This document shows, piece after piece, positions 1-4,517 of a DNA stretch of 5,870 bases. The notes under the pieces are model-generated. The model worked only from the letters and a program-made list of their open reading frames with translations, was not told where the DNA came from and did not search any database. Source of the stretch: JABIBU01 sp964464685 (GTDB taxonomy: Bacteria; Patescibacteriota; Patescibacteriia; Magasanikbacterales; UBA922); the NCBI GenBank assembly GCA_964464685.1, contig CAYXGV010000055.1, forward strand, positions 1-5,870. The letters run 5' to 3'. The translations under genes were made by a program, and so were the position numbers. Each line of letters begins with the position of its first letter. The first letter of the stretch is position 1.

Positions 1-66
1 TAATAATATTTTAATAATATTTTAATAATATTTTAATAATATTTTAATAATATTTTAATAATATTT
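1..66. repeat. 11-bp tandem repeat, six exact copies, probably continuing past the left edge
   Basis: The unit TAATAATATTT occurs six times without change, at 1, 12, 23, 34, 45 and 56, and stops at the CG at 67-68. It is pure A/T. The 11-bp period is close to one DNA helical turn, so the A/T tracts recur on nearly the same face. It lies in the tail after the last pilin gene. It could be a minisatellite formed by replication slippage or an easily melted intergenic spacer. The left boundary is not visible, so the true copy number is unknown. Confidence 0.95.
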
Positions 67-98
67 CGCTAATATCTTTTAAAACATAATAATTACTC

Positions 99-124
99 TG
101 TTCCACCCCCGAAGAGGCGGAACA
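99..124 (-). terminator. Strong hairpin with C(UUCG)G tetraloop downstream of the 168-residue pilin gene
   Basis: In minus-strand RNA the arm UGUUCCGCCUC pairs with GGGGUGGAACA over 11 bp (nine Watson-Crick pairs and two G-U wobbles) around a UUCG loop closed by C-G, an exceptionally stable tetraloop. In plus-strand RNA the two wobbles become A-C mismatches, so the structure fits minus-strand transcription. It lies 65 nt after the pilin stop. No uninterrupted U tract follows, only an AU-rich stretch, so it may block 3' exonucleases or mark a processed 3' end instead of being a classical intrinsic terminator. Confidence 0.6.
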
Positions 125-150
125 TAATAATAATTAATATTATAGATTTC

Positions 151-166
151 AACTTAAGTTTAAGTT
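151..166. repeat. AT-rich inverted repeat, 7-bp arms with 2-nt centre
   Basis: AACTTAA and TTAAGTT flank a GT centre, 23 nt beyond the stop of the 168-residue pilin gene. The arms are perfect, but the sequence is AT-rich and short, so chance is possible. It could add to 3'-end structure upstream of the stronger UUCG hairpin at 99-124, or be a protein-binding site. Confidence 0.35.
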
Positions 167-188
167 ACAAACAATTACACCTGACATT

Positions 189-695
189 TTATAGGGTCGT
201 TGGCACATATTCTTCATAATCTGTCATGGTCGCAGTTCCCAACTTATTCAAGACAAAGGTAGAGATTGCATAGGCACTCAAGACAATTGCTAAACCAATA
301 ATACCAGAGAAGATAATCTTACGAGCTTCCCCGGCTTTTTCTTCATTACCACCAGCAGTCATCCAAACGAAACCACCCCAAAGTACAATCACGACAGCTA
401 TGATACCCAAAAGACCCAAAGCGACCTGGATAATAGTAGCAATTGTTCCCCTTACATCGTCTCCACCCAATCCGGTTTTGGTTTGGATAGTCTCCATTCC
501 AAAATCAATTGTATCTTCACTAATACACTTTCCATCAGCAGAACATACTTCAGCATCGCCACAATCGCTACTTACAACACAATCAGCACTAGCAACCCCC
601 AATACGTTACTAGGGACTAAAAAAATTCCCAAACACAACGCAAAGGCTATGCTTAATGCCATTTTATATTTTGCTAATTTTGTTAACCAATACAT
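189..695 (-). CDS. T4SS-pilin / TrbC-VirB2-like two-helix pilin with a four-Cys segment (168 aa)
   Basis: Small membrane protein resembling the type IV secretion pilin-like proteins common in Patescibacteria; probably a subunit of a surface fibre or membrane assembly. Residues 1-37 look like a signal peptide: basic K6-K11, a hydrophobic core, and A35-S36-A37 as a possible cleavage site. Cys 39, 45, 51 and 57 then form C-x5-C-x5-C-x5-C. Helix 1 (about 91-112) ends in WGGFVWM. The loop GGNEEKAGEARK (115-126) is charged, and helix 2 spans about 127-149. I chose ATG 695 because it has an ideal ribosome site and gives the same MY(W/L)LTKLAKYK start as the upstream paralog; a TTG at 713 would add six residues but would translate the Shine-Dalgarno. 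The last gene of the row, it lacks a long ectodomain. The family assignment is good, the function inferred. Confidence 0.88.
   Translation of the reverse strand: MYWLTKLAKYKMALSIAFALCLGIFLVPSNVLGVASADCVVSSDCGDAEVCSADGKCISEDTIDFGMETIQTKTGLGGDDVRGTIATIIQVALGLLGIIAVVIVLWGGFVWMTAGGNEEKAGEARKIIFSGIIGLAIVLSAYAISTFVLNKLGTATMTDYEEYVPTTL
267..420. repeat. Direct repeat, copy A: shared membrane module of the two short pilins (partner 871-1024)
   Basis: Bases 267-400 match 871-1004 at a constant offset of 604 with only three substitutions, including at most third codon positions; similarity fades across 401-420. The segment encodes helix 1, the charged loop and helix 2. Flanking N-terminal and C-terminal coding sequence is far less similar, which suggests recent gene conversion or strong constraint on this part. 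Confidence 0.9.
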
Positions 696-699
696 GTTA

Positions 700-710
700 T
701 CACCCCCTTT
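700..710 (-). promoter_or_regulatory. Near-perfect Shine-Dalgarno of the 168-residue pilin
   Basis: Minus-strand AAGGGGGTGAT differs from the full anti-Shine-Dalgarno complement AAGGAGGTGAT at one base, and that change still allows a G-U pair. GGTGA ends 4 nt before ATG 695. This fixes the start at 695 and argues against the upstream TTG. The paralog at 799-1218 has almost the same element, whereas the other three pilin-type genes have none this good. Confidence 0.85.
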
Positions 711-732
711 CAATTAGAAATAATGATTACTT

Positions 733-761
733 TACCCCATCCTGCTATTGAGGAGGGGATA
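733..761 (-). terminator. GC-rich hairpin between the two short pilin genes
   Basis: Arms at 733-742 and 752-761 pair over ten positions with one C-U mismatch and one G-U wobble in minus-strand RNA; an extra U-A pair (743 with 751) leaves a 7-nt loop. It follows the 139-residue pilin stop by 37 nt and precedes the next ribosome site by 22 nt. No U tract follows, so partial termination, RNA processing or transcript-end protection are all possible. It stands in the same relation to its gene as the UUCG hairpin at 99-124 does to the next pilin. Confidence 0.5.
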
Positions 762-798
762 TAGTAATAATTACCATTTAAACCATCGTAAAACCAAA

Positions 799-1218
799 CT
801 ATGGTGTTACAGGTAAATCTGTATCTGCCTTTGTGGCTATAGACAACTGGTTCAAGACAAAGCTGGCAATTGCATAAGCACTCAAGACAATTGCTAAACC
901 AATAATACCAGAGAAAATAATCTTACGAGCTTCTCCGGCTTTTTCTTCATTACCACCAGCAGTCATCCAAACGAAACCACCCCAAAGTACAATCACGACA
1001 GCTACGATACCAAGTAAACCCAAAGCCACTCTGATAATACTAGAAATTGTGGTACGGACATCTTGATCACCCAAACCAGTATCACTGCCATAACTAATAC
1101 CAAACATATCATCTGCAGCTGTAGCTGGCAAAGCCGGAGCTATTATCATACCAATCATAAAAATAGCAACAACAGTCAAAACGATTTTATATTTGGCTAA
1201 TTTTGTTAATAAATACAT
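799..1218 (-). CDS. T4SS-pilin / TrbC-VirB2-like two-helix pilin, minimal form (139 aa)
   Basis: The simplest member of the local pilin family and a candidate main subunit. Residues 1-34 form a signal-like N terminus (MYLLTKLAKYK, a hydrophobic core, then PATAA). A short polar stretch (35-57) contains no Cys. Helix 1 (about 64-85) ends in WGGFVWM, the loop GGNEEKAGEARK covers 88-99, and helix 2 is about 100-122. From GLG-x-x-DVR (residue 48) to the C-terminal helix it is nearly identical to the 168-residue product; it differs mainly by lacking that protein's Cys segment. ATG 1218 is preceded by AAGGGGGTGA at 4-nt spacing. The gene lies 84 nt after the 363-residue gene and 103 nt before the next start, so it may be cotranscribed. 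The family is clear; secretion, processing and polymerisation are inferred from VirB2-type pilins. Confidence 0.9.
   Translation of the reverse strand: MYLLTKLAKYKIVLTVVAIFMIGMIIAPALPATAADDMFGISYGSDTGLGDQDVRTTISSIIRVALGLLGIVAVVIVLWGGFVWMTAGGNEEKAGEARKIIFSGIIGLAIVLSAYAIASFVLNQLSIATKADTDLPVTP
871..1024. repeat. Direct repeat, copy B: shared membrane module of the two short pilins (partner 267-420)
   Basis: This is the partner of 267-420 at offset 604, without indels. It lies within the 139-residue pilin gene and covers the same two-helix module. The best-conserved part is 871-1004, where I count three differences. Confidence 0.9.
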
Positions 1219-1222
1219 GTTC

Positions 1223-1232
1223 TCACCCCCTT
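1223..1232 (-). promoter_or_regulatory. Strong Shine-Dalgarno of the 139-residue pilin
   Basis: Minus-strand AAGGGGGTGA can pair with the 16S tail over ten positions, allowing one G-U, and ends 4 nt before ATG 1218. Sequence and spacing almost match those of the 168-residue paralog, so the translation signal was duplicated with the gene or kept by selection. Confidence 0.85.
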
Positions 1233-1260
1233 TCAGTTAAAGGATTTAGTTTGTTTTTTC

Positions 1261-1687
1261 ATAATTATTTTTGTAACATTCTATATAACGTTTTTATACC
1301 CTTTATGGTGATAGGGGAACACTTGCCGGAATTTTCGTTACTTCCGCTGGTCCAGAGCTTTGCTCCGCCTGTTGCCTGGCCCCAATGCCTTGCAATACTA
1401 TTCCCATTATAGCATAACTTCCGAAAACTAGGAATAGGCCAATTACTGCCCACAACATCGCTTGACTGCCTTTTTTTATTTTTTCAGGACTACCAGCCGA
1501 AATGAGCCACAAAAAACCACCATAAACAAAAACCAACAAAGTGACTGAACCCAAAATTCCCATTCCGGCATTTATTAAATTACTTAATATTACCCGAAAA
1601 TCCGTGACATTATTGCTTAGGGGGTTCTCAATTTTCACCCAACTGACCCCACCAGCGGCCGCTGATCCAGCCGTGTTACCTCCTCCG
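1261..1687. repeat. Direct repeat, copy A: 3' part of the 363-residue gene plus 42 nt beyond its stop (partner 2411-2837)
   Basis: The match to 2411-2837 is collinear at offset 1150 with no indel over 427 bp. It includes a perfect 101-bp block (1445-1545 against 2595-2695) and a perfect 28-bp block outside the gene (1261-1288). The outer boundary is sharp at 1261/2411. It encodes the Gly/Ala hinge and the pilin module. This is a tandem duplication of about 1.15 kb or a later conversion tract. Confidence 0.93.
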
Positions 1688-2394
1688 CCAGATAATGTAG
1701 ACACACTACCAGCCACAGTCGGAAGACTAGCAAGACCTTCTGTTATCACAGGGGTACTTGGCGTTGCGACTGGGGTTGGAGTTGGAGATGGTGTTTTATC
1801 CCCCCACTCACAATTTCTAAGTTTAACATAAACATTTTCACTGTTAACATGTTCTACTGAATCGACACAATCTTCTGACTTGGTTATGGCAACCTTGCGC
1901 TGCAAATAACCCGTTATAATTTTTTCTTCACTATCATAATAATCACAATAACACCCCAAACCAGGTGCTGGGGGCTCTTTATAAACACAATCCTGATAAT
2001 GTGTATTATTTACGACATCTTCAAAAGTAACTTCTTTACATTTTTCTGGAGAGACACCTATTAACAGATCGGGGAAAATGAGAGTTTGATTTATAAACTG
2101 CACAGTACACCTACAGGTTCCTTGACTTGAATCAACCCAACGACAATTTTTATATTCATAAGATACTGTTTTGGTAACACCTGCTTCTATTTTACTTTTG
2201 GACTTTAGCTGATTTATGCAATTACTCTCTACAAACGGCACAATATTATTAAAAGACGTAACTTCTGTTTCACCATTCAAAACATCACAAAAACAAGTAC
2301 CAATTGGATCAACTACCTCGGATTTTACTATTTTTGTGCCAACCACAAAAAAACCCAGCAAAAACATTATTAGTAAAAAAATTTTTAATTTCAT
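1303..2394 (-). CDS. Cys-repeat surface protein with C-terminal T4SS-pilin-like module (363 aa)
   Basis: A likely surface protein anchored by a pilin-type module. Residues 1-26 are a signal or anchor helix (MKLKIFLL...). Residues 29-200 hold three tandem Cys repeats, each C-x-C, a single Cys, then C-x-(W/Y): Cys 34/36/59/84, 94/96/119/136 and 148/150/176/195. Then come a Pro/Thr linker (201-216) and a Gly/Ala-rich hinge (236-249). The membrane module has helix 1 at about 276-298 with YGGFLWL, the loop AGSPEKIKKG (300-309) and helix 2 at about 312-337, followed by a polar tail. The twelve Cys, all in the external part, suggest disulfides in an oxidising compartment. Removing residues 29-235 gives essentially the 156-residue neighbour. 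ATG 2394 has only a weak AAGAG upstream. I do not recognise the Cys repeats as a named family; adhesion or a minor pilin are possible roles. Confidence 0.85.
   Translation of the reverse strand: MKLKIFLLIMFLLGFFVVGTKIVKSEVVDPIGTCFCDVLNGETEVTSFNNIVPFVESNCINQLKSKSKIEAGVTKTVSYEYKNCRWVDSSQGTCRCTVQFINQTLIFPDLLIGVSPEKCKEVTFEDVVNNTHYQDCVYKEPPAPGLGCYCDYYDSEEKIITGYLQRKVAITKSEDCVDSVEHVNSENVYVKLRNCEWGDKTPSPTPTPVATPSTPVITEGLASLPTVAGSVSTLSGGGGNTAGSAAAGGVSWVKIENPLSNNVTDFRVILSNLINAGMGILGSVTLLVFVYGGFLWLISAGSPEKIKKGSQAMLWAVIGLFLVFGSYAIMGIVLQGIGARQQAEQSSGPAEVTKIPASVPLSP
2312..2394. repeat. Direct repeat, copy A: signal-peptide coding segment (partner 2841-2923)
   Basis: 83 bp matching 2841-2923 at offset 529 with two substitutions. 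It encodes residues 1-28 of the 363-residue protein. With the 427-bp repeat it shows that the two genes are the same sequence apart from one 621-bp block. Confidence 0.93.
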
Positions 2395-2410
2395 AAGCTC
2401 TTACAAGGAT

Positions 2411-2837
2411 ATAATTATTTTTGTAACATTCTATATAAAGCGCTTACAACCTTTATGGTTCTAGGGAAACACCTGTCGGAACTCTCGTTGCTTCCGCTGA
2501 TCCAGAGCTTTGTTCCGCCTGTTGCTTGGCTCCAATGCCTTGTAATATTATTCCCATTATAGCATAACTTCCGAAAATTAAGAATAGACCAACCACTGCC
2601 CACAACATCGCTTGACTGCCTTTTTTTATTTTTTCAGGACTACCAGCCGAAATGAGCCACAAAAAACCACCATAAACAAAAACCAACAAAGTGACCGATC
2701 CCAAAAATCCCATTACAGCATTTATTAAATTACTTAATATTACCCGAAAATCTGTGACATTATTTTTTAAAGGACTATCAAGTTTCACCATAATAACCCC
2801 GCCTGCGGCTGCTGATCCAGCCGCTTTACCTCCTCCT
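2411..2837. repeat. Direct repeat, copy B: 3' part of the 156-residue gene plus 42 nt beyond its stop (partner 1261-1687)
   Basis: Partner of 1261-1687. Its right end lies in the GGGG-coding stretch, where the shorter gene jumps straight to the signal-peptide segment (2841 onward). That jump marks the point at which 207 codons are present in one gene and absent from the other. Confidence 0.93.
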
Positions 2838-2923
2838 CCGACTACCTCGGATTTTACTATTTTTGTGCCAACCACAAAAAAACCCAACGAAAACATTATT
2901 AGTAAAAAAATTTTTAATTTCAT
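2453..2923 (-). CDS. Short T4SS-pilin-like protein, ectodomain-less paralog of the 363-residue protein (156 aa)
   Basis: Residues 1-28 form the same signal or anchor helix as the 363-residue neighbour (one substitution) and join directly to a Gly/Ala-rich hinge (29-42). After VTDFRVILSNLINA, helix 1 (about 69-91, YGGFLWL), the loop AGSPEKIKKG (93-102), helix 2 (about 105-130) and a polar tail ending SLEP follow. There is no Cys. The Cys-repeat region is missing in frame, so this looks like a functional short variant, not a broken gene. I chose ATG 2923 because it aligns exactly with the paralog's start; an in-frame ATG at 2995 would add 24 residues before the signal helix and is not supported by the paralog. 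Neither start has a good Shine-Dalgarno. Its stop lies 58 nt before the 363-residue gene, so cotranscription is likely. Confidence 0.85.
   Translation of the reverse strand: MKLKIFLLIMFSLGFFVVGTKIVKSEVVGGGGKAAGSAAAGGVIMVKLDSPLKNNVTDFRVILSNLINAVMGFLGSVTLLVFVYGGFLWLISAGSPEKIKKGSQAMLWAVVGLFLIFGSYAIMGIILQGIGAKQQAEQSSGSAEATRVPTGVSLEP
2841..2923. repeat. Direct repeat, copy B: signal-peptide coding segment (partner 2312-2394)
   Basis: 83 bp matching 2312-2394 with two substitutions, at the 5' end of the 156-residue gene. The last 17 bp (ATG AAA TTA AAA ATT TT on the minus strand) also occur unchanged at the start of the 449-residue gene (4335-4351), where similarity then ends. Confidence 0.93.
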
Positions 2924-3001
2924 ATTAAAGTAAAGAATTGCTCCATCCCGATTCTCATCAGAGCTCGCTCCAAAAGTGGACAAATGCAGTGACATTATAT
3001 T

Positions 3002-4351
3002 TTAATGAAACTCTGTGGCGGTAAAACTATCAGAAACTTTCAAAGCATCCAACATAAAATCAACTAGCAAAAAGGCACTGAGCGATATCACCATACCAAC
3101 CACCGCAGCCACCATAATCTCACGACCCTTTTTAACTCGTTCAGGACTACCAAAAGAAGTGACAATTGTAAAACCACCATAGACAAAAAAGGCAAAAGCA
3201 AATGAACCAATAATAGCAAACATTCCGGAGCCAAAATTAATTATGAGTTGCAACAAATCATTTACATTTCTACAAGTCCCAGAAAAAGCACAGAGAGGAA
3301 TAGCTCCACCTTTACCAGCATAGTTTTGAATCTCTTTAGTCTGGTAAAGCCCCTCGTAGTACGCCAATCTTTCGTCTGTTGACCACTGGCTGGTTGGTTC
3401 GGAACTGCCTGCGGGTGAGCCAGCAGATGCCCCAGGAGTTGCCACGCTAGTTGGCCCAGGAAATGTTCCAACCTCTTTTTCTTGACAAACTGTACCGACA
3501 TATTCACAACGTTCATTACCTGTTTTCTCACATTCGTTTTTGCATTTAGGACCTTCTTTTGTACAATCAAAACTTTGTATATAACTTGCACAAGATACCG
3601 GATCCTTAATATTGATTTTCACAGTTCTATAATAAAAGATGCCCGTATCCTCACTGTTCTGTATAAAAAAATACAAAATTTTGCTCTCCCCCACTTTTAA
3701 TTTTGTTTTATTGAGGTCAATTTTTAATGTATTAATTTCGTTTCTGTTTACAAAATCAAATGTAAATGCTGGATCTTCATCACAATTAACACACTCTACA
3801 TTCATAAAACCATTGTTTATCCCCGCCCCCAAATTTACTTCCCCTTTTTTGTACATAGAAACATCACCCTCATAATCAGTTTCGCCGGCATTAAATATTC
3901 CTTTCCATGTTATTGTTCCGTTTTCTGTGCTCCAACTACAATTATTACTATAAACACACTTATTGTAGCCCACTGGATCCGAAAATTTACACCTTTCAAT
4001 TCCACAGGAATTAATATAATTAACTTTATTCGCCCACTCTTCACATTTATCAATTGTTCTTTCTTCAATTTTATATTGTGTTGGCGCCCAATCCGTTGTT
4101 ATTTCTCTATCACAAGAATCCAACTTGCTAACAGTGTCCTCATTATCTGGCTTTAAAACAAAATCTATATGTTCATTTGAGAGGACAGTATTTTCATGTT
4201 CACAATCACAAATAATATACCAGAGTTCCACGTCATCATCATATTTTTCCACATTAGCAAAAACATTTTGGAAAATAAAAAAACTAAAAAATAAAAAAAA
4301 TATAAACAAACTCCAGCCCGATAAATTGCGTGGTAAAATTTTTAATTTCAT
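3002..4351 (-). CDS. Large Cys-rich ectodomain protein with C-terminal T4SS-pilin-like module (449 aa)
   Basis: Largest member of the local family. Residues 1-32 are a signal or anchor helix (MKLKI, then a Phe-rich core ending NVFA). Residues 48-106 carry C48-x-C50, C80 and C103-x-x-W, resembling one Cys repeat of the 363-residue protein. A second cluster is at Cys 116, 121, 132 and 138-x-W; C187-x-x-C190 precedes a beta-strand-like stretch (195-249) that may be an Ig-like fold. A third cluster holds Cys 254, 263, 270, 274, 282 and 289. A Pro/Ser/Ala linker (296-322) and a Cys pair (354, 360) lead to helix 1 (about 375-398, YGGF), the loop GSPERVKKGR (401-410) and helix 2 (about 411-436). The 18 Cys suggest an extracellular disulfide-bonded domain. 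ATG 4351 has no Shine-Dalgarno, only a U-rich leader. First pilin-type gene of the row, 78 nt before the 156-residue gene. Adhesin or tip-subunit roles are guesses. Confidence 0.85.
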   Translation of the reverse strand: MKLKILPRNLSGWSLFIFFLFFSFFIFQNVFANVEKYDDDVELWYIICDCEHENTVLSNEHIDFVLKPDNEDTVSKLDSCDREITTDWAPTQYKIEERTIDKCEEWANKVNYINSCGIERCKFSDPVGYNKCVYSNNCSWSTENGTITWKGIFNAGETDYEGDVSMYKKGEVNLGAGINNGFMNVECVNCDEDPAFTFDFVNRNEINTLKIDLNKTKLKVGESKILYFFIQNSEDTGIFYYRTVKINIKDPVSCASYIQSFDCTKEGPKCKNECEKTGNERCEYVGTVCQEKEVGTFPGPTSVATPGASAGSPAGSSEPTSQWSTDERLAYYEGLYQTKEIQNYAGKGGAIPLCAFSGTCRNVNDLLQLIINFGSGMFAIIGSFAFAFFVYGGFTIVTSFGSPERVKKGREIMVAAVVGMVISLSAFLLVDFMLDALKVSDSFTATEFH

Positions 4352-4368
4352 ATAAAAAGGCTTGAAAG

Positions 4369-4397
4369 GCCTGAAAAGCTGGAGATGCTTAAAAGGC
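4369..4397 (-). promoter_or_regulatory. Imperfect hairpin in the leader of the 449-residue gene
   Basis: On the minus strand GCCT pairs with AGGC and AAGC with GCTT, separated by a symmetric 3x3 internal loop and capped by a 7-nt loop. It begins 46 nt and ends 18 nt before ATG 4351. A T-rich stretch (CCTTTTTAT) lies just before the ATG. It could be a weak terminator for the upstream gene or a translation control element; the stem is short, so confidence is low. Confidence 0.3.
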
Positions 4398-4402
4398 TTT
4401 TT

Positions 4403-4420
4403 TAAAAATAATTATTTTTA
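4403..4420. repeat. Perfect 18-bp AT palindrome
   Basis: TAAAAATAATTATTTTTA is its own reverse complement. It directly adjoins the TTATCTCT array and shares three bases with its first copy. In the gap between the solute-binding protein gene and the pilin row, it could bind a dimeric regulator or form a weak hairpin; A/T composition makes chance symmetry possible. Confidence 0.6.
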
Positions 4421-4456
4421 TCTCTAGTTATCTCTATTTATCTCTACATTATCTCT
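4418..4456. repeat. Four direct copies of TTATCTCT at 10-11 bp spacing
   Basis: Perfect 8-mers begin at 4418, 4428, 4438 and 4449 (AGAGATAA on the minus strand), spaced 10, 10 and 11 bp, which is one helical turn. Phased short direct repeats upstream of a gene row are typical of cooperative protein-binding sites, but slippage in simple sequence could also make them. No matching regulator gene is in the window. Confidence 0.75.
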
Positions 4457-4468
4457 CTCTTTCTTTGT

Positions 4469-4506
4469 TTTCGTAATTTCGTATATTTCGTATTTCGTAT
4501 CCCGTA
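4469..4506. repeat. Array of TTTCGTA heptamers after the solute-binding protein gene
   Basis: Exact TTTCGTA copies begin at 4469, 4477, 4486 and 4493, followed by a variant TCCCGTA at 4500. The spacing is 7-9 bp. The array ends 11 nt from the stop of the solute-binding protein gene. Function unknown; it may be a degenerate tandem repeat or a second set of binding sites beside the TTATCTCT array. Confidence 0.75.
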
Positions 4507-4517
4507 TCTCCACCTAA

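Noticed and set aside
1..66. CRISPR array at the left edge
   Set aside because: The repeats are contiguous 11-mers with no spacers, unlike CRISPR repeats of about 23-40 bp separated by unique spacers.
400..717. Plus-strand open frames across the pilin genes, such as 400-717 and 1541-1831
   Set aside because: They are complements of the well-supported minus-strand membrane proteins, with low-complexity or Pro-rich translations and no family resemblance.
714..798. Promoter for the 168-residue pilin in the gap after the 139-residue pilin
   Set aside because: TACTAT near 762-767 on the minus strand could be a -10 box, but no suitable -35 box lies at 16-18 bp, and the gap is better explained by the hairpin and ribosome site.
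1265..2603. Two similar 62-residue minus-strand reading frames (1265-1453 and 2415-2603) that look like a conserved small gene pair
   Set aside because: They lie out of frame inside the 3' ends of the 363- and 156-residue genes and resemble each other only because those genes are duplicates. They have no start signal of their own.
2940..2980. CTGATGAG on the minus strand, resembling the hammerhead ribozyme core
   Set aside because: No GAAA core follows at the right distance and no convincing three-stem fold can be drawn around it.
2924..2995. 24-residue N-terminal extension of the 156-residue protein from ATG 2995
   Set aside because: The paralog starts exactly at MKLKI, and the extension would place the signal helix inside the protein. 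No ribosome site precedes 2995.
2994..2999. TATAAT on the minus strand as a -10 box for the 156-residue gene
   Set aside because: No TTGACA-like box lies 16-18 bp upstream (sequence there is GC-rich ACCGCC), and in AT-rich DNA this hexamer is frequent by chance. It remains possible but unsupported.
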